A stretch of 64,000 nucleotides of DNA from Vombatus ursinus. Lineage: Eukaryota; Chordata; Mammalia; Diprotodontia; Vombatidae. The notes under the pieces are model-generated. The model was not told the origin of the DNA, ran no database searches, and worked only from the letters and a program-made list of their open reading frames with translations. The position numbers and the translations under genes are program-made. Positions 10,146 through 20,997 of this stretch are shown here, piece after piece; position 1 is the stretch's first letter; the number at the start of each line of letters is the position of its first letter. Where the stretch lies: the NCBI RefSeq assembly GCF_900497805.2, contig NW_020954585.1, positions 44,005,256 through 44,069,255 of the forward strand, read 5' to 3'.

Positions 10146-10884
10146 AACATGGAAAAGTCAAGAAGGCCACTCTAAATGGAGAATTCAGATATTACATTTC
10201 TACCCATGGCAAGTCAAGAAGGGAGACAATACGCTTTAGGCAACAGCAAAAGGTTATCCCTGGTTGCTAGGAGTAACAGTTGCTTCCCTTGGCAAAAAGA
10301 ACAGTGGCTGGGTGTCGTGTTGCACACCTGTGCAAGGCCCAGGTTCTCATCCTCCCTAGGGAGCCCAAACAAAATCTGTGTCTGGTACCAGATGGGTCTT
10401 AATTCCCATCGTTGAAATAATTAGCTTTCCAAATCTCTGAAAACAACCCTCATTTTCTGGATTAATGAAGGATATTGGGTTCCGCAGAGTGAGCCTATTA
10501 AGGAACAGCTAATGCAGCGAGTTCATTGCCTCCCACTGAGCACCAAGCAATGTGGGCTCCAGGGAGAACATAAATTCAAAGAGGGTAACCCTGAGGACTA
10601 GAGAGGGAGACATAAGGGGCCAATCTTTGCCTACCGGGGCTCTATGGTTACATTCCAGGACCTGTTTGGGTTATGCAAGCACTGGGAGACTCTTGTGACT
10701 CAGACGGAGATTGGATGGTAATAGGCTGCTTTATCAATGTTTGTTAGCCAAAGGAAAACAACACAGATCCTCTGCAAAGGAAAGAAAGAACTCGATACTG
10801 GCCAAAATGGGCCTTAGACCTGCAGCTTTTGCCTGGACTTAGGAGCCAAAATGTTAGTGCTAGAAAGGTTTTGCACTTAGGAAG
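10146..10884. other. Largely non-repetitive stretch
   Basis: No repeat recognised. 10270-10290 holds 'gttgctaggagtaac', loosely like an RFX X-box, but the half-sites are imperfect. The 79-codon open frame at 10176-10415 shows no known domain. Confidence 0.35.
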
Positions 10885-10889
10885 TGAAT

Positions 10890-11475
10890 CATAGAATGTC
10901 AGAGTTGGAAGATACTTTGGAAAGCATCTACCCCAGCTCCTTCATTGAATATACAGAGAGGCAAAGAGGAATAGGTTGGACTTAGAACCAGGAAGATATG
11001 AGTTTAAATCCAGCTTCTGGAACTTACTGTGTGGTCTTGGACAAATCCCTTAACTTCCCTGAGCTTCACTTCCCTCCTCTGAAAATAGTAATAATAATAA
11101 CTGAAGTACCTGCCACACAAGGGGCTTCCTGGTATAAGGGATAGAGAGCCAGCCTCAGGATCAGAAAGATCTGGGCTCAAGGCCCACTTCTGACACATAC
11201 TAGCTGTGTGACCTTGGTCAAGTCACTAACCTCTCAGTGCCCCCAAGCAACTCTCTAAATTATAAGACTATAAATTATAGAATAATTACCAATCTCCTTT
11301 GGGAGAGGAAGGTCCTTACTAATGAAAGGAATGACAACAGGACAAAAAACAACAACAAATCTCCAGCTCATGTCTCATAGTATTGTTTCAAGGGTCAAAT
11401 GAGATCATGTATATAAAGCACTTTGGAAACATAAAAAATGCTAATGTAAATGTTGCCTTTGTTATTACAGATGAA
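10890..11475 (+). mobile_element. MIR-type SINE sequence, interrupted
   Basis: Begins with 'gaatgtcagagttggaag', then MIR core ('gtggtcttggacaaatccct'), and resumes near 11373 with 'tctcatagtattgtttcaag' and 'agcactttggaaac'. A third-type SINE sits between. Confidence 0.55.
11124..11345 (+). mobile_element. CORE-SINE, third type
   Basis: 'gatctgggctcaaggccc', 'agctgtgtgaccttggtc' and 'caactctctaaattataag' mark this family. It interrupts a MIR copy. Confidence 0.6.
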
Positions 11476-11585
11476 GAACTGCCCAGAGGTAAAGTGACTT
11501 GCCCATGCCACACAGCTAGCTAATGGCAGAGCTGGATCACCTGACTCCCAATCTAGGACTTTTCCCCATTATACAGTGTGAGATG
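11465..11585 (-). mobile_element. MIR-type SINE fragment
   Basis: 'gaggtaaagtgacttgccc' and 'cacacagctagctaatggc' are the complement of the MIR core. Confidence 0.6.
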
Positions 11586-11609
11586 CTAGGCCGGAACATT
11601 GGCTTAGTT

Positions 11610-11760
11610 GGAGGCAGCTTGGTGCTGCAGCATATAGAGCACTGGGCCTAGAGTCAGGAAGACCTGAGTTCAAATCCAGTCTCAGACACTTACTAGCTGT
11701 GTGGGCAAGTCATTTAACCTCCATTTGCCTTAATCGACTGGAGAAAGAAATAGCAAACCC
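11610..11760 (+). mobile_element. MAR1-type SINE, joined to BovB
   Basis: Head 'ggaggcagcttggtgctgc', CORE domain, then 'gactggagaaagaaatagc'. The normal tail is cut at 'caaacccc' and BovB sequence follows. Confidence 0.7.
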
Positions 11761-11930
11761 CAAATTGTGGTGCTGGAGAAGACTTGTGAGAGTCCCTTGG
11801 ACAGCAAGGAGATCAAATCAGTCAATACTTAAAGAAATTCATTTGGGCTACTCACTGGAAGATCAAATATTGAAGCTGAAGCTTAAATAGTTTGGCCACA
11901 TAATGGCAAAAACTCTTGCCCTATAGGATA
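11761..11930 (+). mobile_element. BovB (RTE-clade) LINE fragment
   Basis: The plus strand encodes 'WCWRRLVRVPWTARRSNQSI' followed by 'LKEIHLGYSLE' and 'LKLK', matching the BovB ORF region 'RRLLRVPWTARRSNQSILKE'. It continues to 'tttggccacataatgg'. The fragment lacks the BovB 3' terminus, and joins a SINE whose own tail descends from BovB. Confidence 0.75.
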
Positions 11931-12719
11931 TTGTTGTAAAATCTGCCCCAGGATTTTGACGCAGGTACCAACCACCCTAGATATAACTCACTGCTCCTTC
12001 CAAGACAGAGTTCAAGGGAGAAAAAAAATAAATGTGGATGGACTTTTGTCACTAATGCATCTTATTCCTCTTCCTCTTATCCCTTCTCCTCCTCTTAGGT
12101 CCCTTCTCCTTTAGGAAGGCCCTCTCTCTGTCACTGCAGTTTCTTCCTATCCTTTCCTTTATCAATTTCGGATTCAACTGGGATTTTCCATCTCCATTTT
12201 GTGCCTCTAAAAGTTCCCTCCCAGCTGTCACTCCTAAGCTCTTCCTAAAAGACATTCTTCATTCCCAGCTTTCCTGATCTATTCCCTCCCCATGATCCCA
12301 TCTAATTGTCTAATTCCAGGTGCTGTGGAAAGAGTTGAAATTTTTTAGTTCCAATATTCTGTCTCTCCTCCTAATAAGATAGAAATTGCCCCAAATATAT
12401 TGCTGTTCTTTGTATTGACAAGAGGGAGGGAAAATTCACTTTCTGACTAGCTCCTGTTCTACCAAGTCATAGGCTACCCATACAGCAGTGGTCTACCATT
12501 TTTTCCCCATTGCCCTGACAGATTTTCAGTAACTTATCATTTATCTCTGGAACCGAAAGAAGGATCGTTGAGGCTAACTAAGCAGGACTGGGAAATGGAA
12601 AGCAAAACTCTTACCTGCGAAGCTGGGATACAGTCTGTGTTCTTCATATACACAATCAACCTGAGTGGCACCAAGTGCTATAACCTCCATTTGCTTAAGT
12701 GTTTATTTGTTTACAACTT
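11931..12719. other. No gene or repeat recognised
   Basis: Contains an 'ttcctcttcctc' pyrimidine-rich part near 12060-12130. Open frames are short and without motifs. Confidence 0.35.
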
Positions 12720-12975
12720 GGCTTAGTGGATAAAGTGATAGGATTTGAACCAGGAAGATTGGGGCTCAAATTTCACCTCATACTCCAACAGTTAGGTGCC
12801 TCTAGGCAACCCATTTAATCTGCCCCAAGCTCATTCTTCTGATCTGTAAAACAGGGATAATAATATCTGTATCACCTCGTGGGGTTTTCATGAGGATTAT
12901 ATGTGACTAATGCATTTTGGAAACCTACGAAGTGCTACATAAACATCAGAAATTATTATTGTTATTGATAATGAG
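12720..12975 (+). mobile_element. MIR/THER-type SINE
   Basis: 'gatctgtaaaacagggata', 'cacctcgtggggttttcat' and 'gtgctacataaacatc' match the MIR tail. Confidence 0.65.
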
Positions 12976-13525
12976 CACCTAATATGGATAAGGCACTTTG
13001 CAAGGCACTAAGGGAGAGACAGAAAAATTAGGTACAGTCCCTGTCCCTCATGGAGCTTACAGTCTAAAAGGAGAAAATTTACTACTCAACTATTGCAATT
13101 ACTATTGTATAAGGTATAATATGAAAGTACAATTAGAAAGGTACAAAATGTTTTAGGTTTCCTGAGAAGGAAGAGATTACTTCATGAGGGAAAAAGTCAG
13201 GAAAGATCTTTAGGAGGATGTATTTTAATTGGACCTTGAAAAACTGGTAGGATTTGTAGAGTCAGAACTAGAGGGAAAGGGCATTCTGGGTAGAGTGAAA
13301 AAATTCTTGCAAATAATCTACTGTACGAAGCTACAGAGTGTGTATGAGGAAAAAGACTGGAGTAAAGGGGACAGGAAGAGGAATACTGAGAGAGGTGGGT
13401 TGAGGCCACCTTATAAAAGGCTTTGAATGGAGTAAATGAAGTTTCTCCCCAAAGTCTCCTACTCCAAAAGAAGTAGATGATACTTTCCAAAACATTCTAT
13501 ATCACTTGATTAGATCAGGTCAAAT
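12970..13525 (-). mobile_element. L2 LINE 3' portion
   Basis: Complement of the L2 3' end ('catggagcttacagtctaa') followed rightward by the ORF2 end ('ggcattctgggtagagtg', 'aggctttgaatggag'). Both strands' open frames here are relics of this element. Confidence 0.65.
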
Positions 13526-13528
13526 TCT

Positions 13529-13786
13529 TTTTTTGTTGAGTTATTTCAGTCATGTCTGTCTCTTCATGACCCCATTTGGTTTTTTTTTTTCCAAACATAC
13601 TAGAAAAGTTTACCATTTCCTTCTCCAGCTCATTTTGTAGATGAGGAAACTGAGGCCAACAGGGTAAAGTGACTTGCCCAGGGTCACACAACTAGTAAGT
13701 GTCTGAGGCCAGATTTGAACTCAGGAAGATAAGTCTTCTTGATTCCAAGACCAATGCTCCATCCACTGAGCCACCTAGCTGCCCCC
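13529..13786 (-). mobile_element. MAR1-type SINE with target duplication
   Basis: RTE-type tail at left ('gttgagttatttcagtcatg'), head 'cacctagctgcccc' at right. The duplication tcaaattct lies at 13520-13528 and 13787-13795. Confidence 0.85.
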
Positions 13787-13795
13787 TCAAATTCT

Positions 13796-14412
13796 ACACA
13801 GGGCTAAATAAACTCAAAAAGCATGGTAGGCAAATCCTCATGTTGCTGGCTCACTGGGCAGTGTCTCCAATGGACAGTAGATCACTACTGCTTCTCAATC
13901 TACTGGAAAGGGCAAGAAATAAAACAATCTGTCTAGGCTGCTGGACAGATGCCTCATTGTTCCCCTAGGGGTTAGGGGTCGGAGGGTGTAAGATAATTCA
14001 TGCAAAACTGTTTCCAGGCATTTTTGTCCCTATAGTATGTCTATAGTTTTTATCTTTTTGCCTTTTTCTACCCTTCAGAGCCAGTTACCACTTAAGCTAG
14101 TAATAATTACAGTACCTCTTTGGTATTCTTTGTGTGTCTAAGACTTTAGGTAACTTATAAGCACAGTCCAATGCACAAGTTTTTCTCAGAAATTCACCCC
14201 CTACAAGGAAACATGAAAACAGATGAACAGAGAAATCTACCCAAAACACCAGACTCCCTGAAACCATGGTCCATGAAGTTTTGCCATGAAGAGGACCAAT
14301 CAGGCTCTCTTGCTCTTTCTACTAGCAAGACAACAGGCTCTGCAGCAAAAGTCCAGGGGCTAATTGAGGAACTGCAGCCCAGAGGCCTCCTTGATTACAT
14401 TTGCCTACAGAA
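13796..14412. other. No gene or repeat recognised
   Basis: The plus-strand open frame at 14171-14464 runs into the following SINE and has no known domain. Confidence 0.35.
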
Positions 14413-16402
14413 GGGGCAGCTAGGTGGTGCAGTGGATAAAACTCTAGGCCTGGAGTCAGGATAGACCTGAGTTCAAGTCTGGCATCAGACACTTACTAGC
14501 TGTGTGACCCTGGGCAAGTCACTTCACCCTGTTTGCCTCAGTTTCCCCATCTACAAAATGAGCTGGAGAAGGAAATGGTAAACTTTTCTAGTATGCTTAC
14601 CAAGAAAACCCCACAAAGATTCAGACATGAATTTACTTATTCAGTGCCACACCAATCAAACTACCAAAAAATTATTTTATGGAGTTAGAAAAAAATAATA
14701 ACAAGATTCATCTGGAAGAACAAAAGGTCCAGAATATCAAGGGAACTAATGAAAAGAAATGCAGGGGAAGGTGGCCTAGCCATTCCAGATCTTAAATTGT
14801 ACTGTAAAGCAGCAATCATTAAAACTGCTTGGTACTGGCTAAGAAATAGAGTGGTCAATCAGTGGAATAGGTTAAGTATGCAAGACACAGTAGTCAATGC
14901 CTATAGTAATCTATTATTTGATGAACCCAAAGACCCCAGCTTCTAGGATAAGAACCCACTCTTTGACAAAAACTGCTGGGAAAACTGGAAAAGAGTATGG
15001 CAGAAACTAGGCATAGATCAAAATCTCATACCATATACTGAAATAAAGTCAAAATGGGTTAATGATTTAGATATTAAGGCTGATACTGTAAGCAAACTGG
15101 AAGAGCAAGGAATAGCTTACCTATCAGATTTATGGAGAACAGAAGAATTCATGACCAAACAGGAGATAGAGAACATTATAAAAAGCAAAATGGATAACTT
15201 TGATTACATTAAATTGAAAAGTTTTTGCACAAACAAAAACAATGCAACCAAGATTCGAAGGAAAGTAGAAAATTGGGAAAGAATTTTTACAACCAGTCTC
15301 TCTGATAAGAGCCTCATTTCTAAAATATATAGAGAATTAAGTCAAATTTATAAGAATACAAGTCATTCCCCAATTGATAAATGGTCAAAGGATATGAACA
15401 GGCAGTTCTCAGATGAAGAAATTAAAGCCATCTATAGTCATATGAAAAAATGCTCTAAATCACTATTGATTAGAGAAAAGCAAATCAAAACAACTCTGAG
15501 GTACCATATCACACCTATCAGATTGGCCAAGATGACAAAACAAGAAAATGATAAATGTTAGAGAAGATGTGGGAAAATTGGAACACTAATGCATTGTTGG
15601 TGGAGTTGTGAAATGATCCAACCATTTTGGAGAGCAATTTGGAACTATGCCCAAGGGCTATAAAAATGTGCATAAAATAGTACTTCTAGAGCTGTATCCC
15701 AAAGAGATCATAAAAATGGGAAAAGGACCCACATGTACAAAAATATTTATAGCAGTTCTTTCTGTGGTGGCAAAGAATTGGAAATTGAGAGGATGCCCAT
15801 CAATTGGGGAATGGCTGAACAAGTTGTGGTATATGAATGTAGTGGAATACTATTGTGCTATAAGAAATGATGAACAGGCTGACTTTAGAAAAACCTGGAA
15901 AGACTTGTATGGTCTGATACTGAGTGAAATGAGCAGAACCAGGAGAACATTGTACATAATAAAGCCATGTTGTGCGATGACTAATATTGATAAACTTAAC
16001 CCTACCCAGCAATACAAGGATCTAAGACATCTCCAAAGGCCTTGTGATGGAAAATGCTATCCACACCCAAAGAAAGAACTATGGAATTTGAATGCAGATC
16101 GAAGCATACTATTTGCTATGTTTTTTTCTTTTGTTGAGTTTTGCTTCCTCTTTCTGGTGGTTCCTCCTATTGGTTCTAATTCTTACTTACAACATCACTA
16201 ATGTGAAAATACATTTAATTGGAATGTACATGTATAGCCTATGTCAGATTGTGTGCTGTCTTAGGGAGGGTGTTGGGGAGGGGAGAAAAATTTTAAACTC
16301 AAAAGCATATGGAAGTGATTGTTGATAAATCACAATAAATTAATTAAAAGAAAAAACAACAAAGATTTAGACATGATTGAAATGACTAAACAACAATAAC
16401 AA
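14413..16402 (+). mobile_element. MAR1-type SINE interrupted by an L1
   Basis: SINE from 'ggggcagctaggtggtgcag' to 14630, resuming at 16359 and ending 'actaaacaacaat'. The L1 fills 14631-16358. Confidence 0.85.
14631..16358 (+). mobile_element. 5'-truncated L1 (1.7 kb; ORF2 C-terminal half and 3' UTR)
   Basis: Flanked by an 18-bp target duplication with one mismatch, acaaagattcagacatga (14613-14630) and acaaagatttagacatga (16359-16376). Open pieces at 14749-14946, 15151-15561 and 15647-16201 encode parts of ORF2 downstream of the reverse-transcriptase core, including 'HCWWSCEMIQPFWRAIWNY' in the Cys/His-rich tail (across frames) and 'MNVVEYYCAIRNDEQADF'. Frameshifts and stops make it inactive. 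The 3' UTR and an A-rich tail end it. Confidence 0.9.
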
Positions 16403-16647
16403 AGACTGATAGCTTCTTTTGGTTTGTGCTTTTGGAGCATAGGTTAGTCTCAGAGGGGTGACATGGGGTACTGATGGTGATGGTCCTTAACCCACTTCCA
16501 CTCAGACTCTCAAGAGGACTGCTGTGTGTCCCCCTAAGAGTTGTATGGGTAACCCTGAGGGATTGAAGAGATTCTTCTACTAATACTATTGTTCTGAGCT
16601 CCCATTCAGCATGTTTTTCACAATATCAATCACCTGTAAATACTGGC
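16403..16647. other. Unassigned, short
   Basis: No repeat or exon recognised. It may belong with 17572-18030 as one old sequence split by later L1 insertions. Confidence 0.3.
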
Positions 16648-16662
16648 AATATTATCTAACCA

Positions 16663-16748
16663 AAAAGTATATGGAAGTGATTATTGATAAATCAAAATAA
16701 ACTAATAAAAAAAGAAACAACTCCATATTAAAAAATAATAATAATAAA
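16663..16748 (+). mobile_element. Very short L1 3'-tail insertion (86 bp)
   Basis: 'gtatatggaagtgattattg' to 'aataataataa' equals the last part of the L1 3' UTR and its A-rich tail. The duplication aatattatctaacca (16648-16662) and aatattacctaacca (16749-16763) brackets it. Confidence 0.75.
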
Positions 16749-16809
16749 AATATTACCTAACCAATGATATCTCATCAGGATCATAACTAGTTAACATCAC
16801 TTAACTTTT

Positions 16810-17554
16810 TTTAAATTTATTTTTAGTTTTCAATATTCACTTTTATAAAATTTGGAGTTCTAAATTATTTCCCCCTCCCTCTCCAGCTCCCTCCCGAAGA
16901 AGGCGTGCAAGCTGATATAGGATATATATGTGCAATCATATTAAACATAAACATAAGTCATGTTATGAAAGAAGAGTCGGAACAAAAAGGAAAAACCATG
17001 AGAAAGAAAAAAAAAGAGAGACAAAATAGTATGCTTACATCTGCATTCAGACTCGAATTCTTTTTCTGGATGTAGACAGCATTTTCCATAATGAATCTGT
17101 TGGAATTGTCTTTGATCATTGCATTGCTGAGAAGAGCTAAGTCTATCAAAGCTGGTCATTGCACTACGTGGCTGTTGCTGTGTACAATGTTCTCATGGTT
17201 TTGCTCACTTCACTCAGCATCAGTTCATGCTAGTCTTTCCAGGTTTTTCTGAAATCTGCCTGCTCATCATTTCTTATGGAACAATAATATTCCATTACAT
17301 TCATATGCCATAACTTGTTCAGCTGTTCCCCAATTGATGGGCATCCCTTCAATTTCCAATTCTTTGCCACCACAGAAAGAGCTGCTATAAATATTTTTGT
17401 ACATGTGGGTCTTTTTCCCTTTTTTATCATCTCTTTGGGATACAGACCTAGTAGTGCTATTGCTGGGTCAAAGGTTATGCAGTTTTGTAGCCCTTTCGGC
17501 ATAGTTCCAAATTGCTCTCCAGAATGTATGGATCAGTTCACAACTCCACCAACA
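16810..17554 (-). mobile_element. 5'-truncated L1 with perfect 17-bp target duplication
   Basis: Duplication aacatcacttaactttt at 16793-16809 and 17555-17571. The minus strand encodes 'AIALLGLYPKEMIKKGKRPT' and 'MNVMEYYCSIRNDEQADF' of ORF2, then the 3' UTR. About 745 bp. Confidence 0.9.
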
Positions 17555-17571
17555 AACATCACTTAACTTTT

Positions 17572-18037
17572 ACAAAGGGATATCTCCAAAAAGAAATAGC
17601 AAGAACACTCTCTCCTGTCCGACCTAGGTCCACGGGGGGAGTGGGCTCAAACTTGAAATGGTTTTAACAAACCTTCCTCTTACTAAGTTCATTTACATCA
17701 ATGAGTCACCCCCTTTTTTGCATGGCTGCCCAGAAGATTCACTACTGGCTGGGTCACACAGGTCTCAGGTCACCCCTGGCAGTTGTGCTGGCTCCTTGCT
17801 CTCCTGGGCTGCTGTGGCAAGGACAGTCTTTGAGATGGACTCCCACCACTGGACTGCTGATGATGATTCTGACCTTTCAAAGCTTCCAAGATTGTAGCCT
17901 GGTCGAATCCATCTCTGGATGCTAATGCACCTAAGATCAGGAAAGAAAAAATAGAAGAAACATAAAAACAAAGGCATCATGTGTTCATAGCTATGCATCA
18001 GGCTAGGTGAGGAGATAAGACAGCTGATGCTGTTGTC
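17572..18037. other. Unassigned stretch
   Basis: Its first bases, 'cttttacaaagggatat', resemble part of the LTR-like repeat at 20998 and 54920, but the match fades quickly. Several short open frames exist without known domains. Confidence 0.3.
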
Positions 18038-18176
18038 CCTGTGTACAATGTTCTCATGGTTTTGCTCACTTCACTCAGCATCAGTNNNNNNNNNNTTCCA
18101 ATTCTTTGCCACCACAGAAAGAGCTGCTATAAATATTTTTGTGCAGGTGGGTCTTTTTCCCTTTTTTATCATCTCT
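18038..18176 (-). mobile_element. L1 ORF2 internal fragment across an assembly gap
   Basis: Both flanks of the gap match ORF2 of the L1 at 16810-17554. In that copy 129 bases (17225-17353) separate the same two points. The fragment lacks a 3' UTR and tail. Confidence 0.75.
18086..18095. other. Assembly gap (10 N)
   Basis: Ten N inside L1 sequence. By comparison with the neighbouring copy about 130 bases may be missing. Confidence 0.95.
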
Positions 18177-18744
18177 GTAAGCCTGGAGGCTTACAGCAGT
18201 TCTTCCTCATTTAAAAGCCACCAAGGAAAAGAGAACTCGAGTTCTTCCACGGAAGTCTTTCATATACACACTTGATTCCATCCCTGTGGCCAGCTGAAAG
18301 GCTTTTTTTCATCATTACATGGTAATCACACAAGAAACAGAGACAGCCTGTGCATGTTCTGAAGGAAGAGCCCTCCATTACATTTCCAGAAGAGGGCATT
18401 CCTGGCATCCACATGGATTGCCACTTGGCAAAGCTCATTATTCATACTTGAAAGGCTGGGCTCCTATTGGCCAGTCACCCATTATATTTTCAGTGCAAAT
18501 GCCTAAGTATAACATAAGCACTGACTTACCAAGGCATCTTAAATTATTGGCTCCCAACTTCTCTTTGTGACCCAAATTAGAGTTATTGAGAGGCTTTACA
18601 GAATGGCATAGAGTCAAGCCAGTGAGAATGTGAGCTAGCAGCAGGAGCAATACAGGATTTCCTGAAACAAACAAAGGACTGTCTGGATCCAGGTTGAGCT
18701 AGAAATTGCCAAAGCCAGAACTCAGGAACTAAAAGGCACACAGA
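18177..18744. other. No repeat recognised
   Basis: Mixed composition. It bears short open frames on both strands, none with a known motif. Confidence 0.35.
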
Positions 18745-18754
18745 CATACAACTT

Positions 18755-20771
18755 ACTCTTCTTTTATTTAGCATTTTATTTTCCCCCAGTTATATGTAAA
18801 AACAATTTTTAACATTCATTTTTAAAGCTTTGAGTTTCAAATTCTCTCCCTTCCTTCCTCCCTAACCCCTTCATTGAGAAGGCAAACAATTTGACATAGG
18901 TCATACATGTATAGTCATGCAAAATACTTCCATAATAGTCATGCTGTGAAAGAAAACATAGACAAAGAAAAAAAACTCAAGAAAAAGAAAGAAAAAAATT
19001 TTAAAGTATGCTTCAATCTGCATTCAGGCACCAATCACTTCTTTGTCTGGGGATGGATAAGCATTTTTCATTATAAATCCTTCAGAGTTGTCTTAGATTG
19101 TTGTATTGCAGAGAATGGCTAAGTCATTCACGGTTGATTGTCTTACAATATTGTTGTTACTTTGTACACAGTACATTTCACTTTGCATCAGCTTATATAA
19201 GTCTTTCCAGGTTTCTCTGAGAGCATCCTGCTCATCATTTCCTATAGTACAAGAGTATTCCATCATAATCACATACCACATTTGAACATTTTGTTCAGCC
19301 TTCCCCTATTTTCCAGGTCAGTTGTTTTTTCAATCAGATATTTAACATTTTCTTCTATTTTTTCATCCTTTTGGTTTTGTTTTATTGTTTCTTGATTTTT
19401 CATAAAGCATTAGCTTCCATTTGCTCCATTCTAATTTTTAAGGAATTATTTTCTTCAGTGAGCTTTTAGACCCCTTTTCCATTTGGCCAATTCTGCTTTT
19501 TAAGGCATTCTTCTCCTCATTGGCTTTTTGGATTTCTTTTACCATGTGGCCTAGTCTGTTTTTTTAAGGTGTTATTTTCTTCAGTATTTTTTTGTGTGTC
19601 TCCTTTACCAAGCTGTTGACTTGTTTTTCATGATTTTCTTGCATTACTCTCATTTCTTTTTCCAGTTTTTCCTCTACTCTTACTTGATTTTCAAATTTCT
19701 TTTTGAGCTCTTCCACGGTCTGAGACCAATTCATATTTTTCTTGGAGGCTTTGGATGCAGAAGCTTTGACTTTGTTGTCTTCTGGCTATGTGTTTTGATG
19801 TTCCGTATCACCATAGAAACTTTCTATAGTTAGAGTTTTCCCATGGTTTTCTCATTTTCCCAGCCTATTACCCGACTTTCAACTCTTAGTTAAGGTAGGG
19901 CTCTGCTTCCAAGGTGGAGGATAAACTGTTCCAAACCTCAAGGGTTTTGTGCAGCTGTTTTCAAAGATACTTCTAGGGACCTGAAAGTTTTCGGTTCTTC
20001 CAAGAGGGTATGATCTGAGGAGAGATGTTTACTCCTCTCCTGGCCTGTGCTCTTGTCTGTGAGTGACCACAAGCACTCTTTTCTGCCCTGGAACTGTGAG
20101 GAGTGTCCCCCCTCCACTGTGGCCGTAAAGTCTACTGTGACAGTGCTCCTCTCTGCCCTGGGACTGCCCCCCAGGACTGCAACCTGGATCCAAGTATAGG
20201 CAAGGCAATAGAGTCCGGCCCCAGTGCTAGCAAAAAGACCTCTGTAATCTCCTTCTGACCAGTTGCTCAACCCCCTTACCATCTGTAGGCTGAGAACTCT
20301 GGTAGCAGCCAATGCAGCTGCTGATTCAGTCACTCCCAAGGCCTGCTCCTGGCTTGCTGGGACTGGGTCTGTGCTGATGTAGCCTGTATTGGACTGTTTT
20401 GCTCTCTTACCCAGGTGTGACAGACCTTTTCTGCTGAACTTCTAAGTTGTCTTTGGTGTCTGTAGGCTGCGAGGTCTAGAAGCTGCCACCGCTGCCAGGA
20501 ATTCAATGACCTGAGGCCTGCTCCAGGTTTGCTGGGGCCTGGTCTGCACTAGCCTGGCCTGCACTGGACTGTGCTCCTCTCTCACCTGGTGCAACAGACC
20601 TTTCCTGCTGACCTTTCAAGTTGTCCTGGGCTGGAAATTTGTTTCACTCAATCTTTTTGTAGGTTCTATTACCCTGGAATTTGTTTAGAGTCACTTTTTA
20701 AAGGTATTTGAAGGGGTTTGAGGGAGAGCTCAGGTGAGTGCCTTTACTCCACCATCTTGACTCTGCTCCTC
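18755..20771 (-). mobile_element. L1 with intact 5' and 3' ends but missing its middle
   Basis: On the minus strand it starts at 20771 with 'ggaggagcagagtcaagatg', the L1 5' terminus, then about 0.9 kb of GC-richer 5' UTR. From about 19855 it encodes an ORF1 N-terminal part with a Lys/Glu-rich coiled coil ('MNWSQTVEELKKKFENQV', 'EKEMRVMQENHEKQVNSL') broken by stops. Near 19310 this joins directly to the ORF2 C-terminus ('MEYSCTIGNDEQDAL') and the 3' UTR, ending at about 18755. The rest of ORF1 and nearly all of ORF2 are missing. The duplication cata[cc/ca]actt-type pair, catacaactt (18745-18754) and cataccactt (20772-20781), suggests one insertion event. Confidence 0.75.
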
Positions 20772-20869
20772 CATACCACTTTCCCTTTACTGGTACTGAG
20801 AACACTAGACCTTTCCCATTACTGGTACTATGACTAATCTGGGGAGGTGGGGATGAAGGGGTCCCCAGG

Positions 20870-20990
20870 TGCCTGATCAAGAGGACCTGAGTTCAAAGCC
20901 GGCCTCAAACATCTGACACTTACTAGCTGTGTGACCCTGGGCAAGTCACTTAACCCCAATTGCCTCACCAAAAAAAAAAAGAAAGAAAGA
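20870..20990 (+). mobile_element. CORE-SINE, 5'-truncated
   Basis: Runs from 'aggtgcctgatcaagaggac' through 'cacttaaccccaattgcct' to an A-rich tail. The head is lost. Confidence 0.75.
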
Positions 20991-20997
20991 AACCCTG

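Noticed and set aside
19938-20339. A 133-codon minus-strand open frame
   Set aside because: It falls in the GC-richer 5' UTR of the L1 at 18755-20771.
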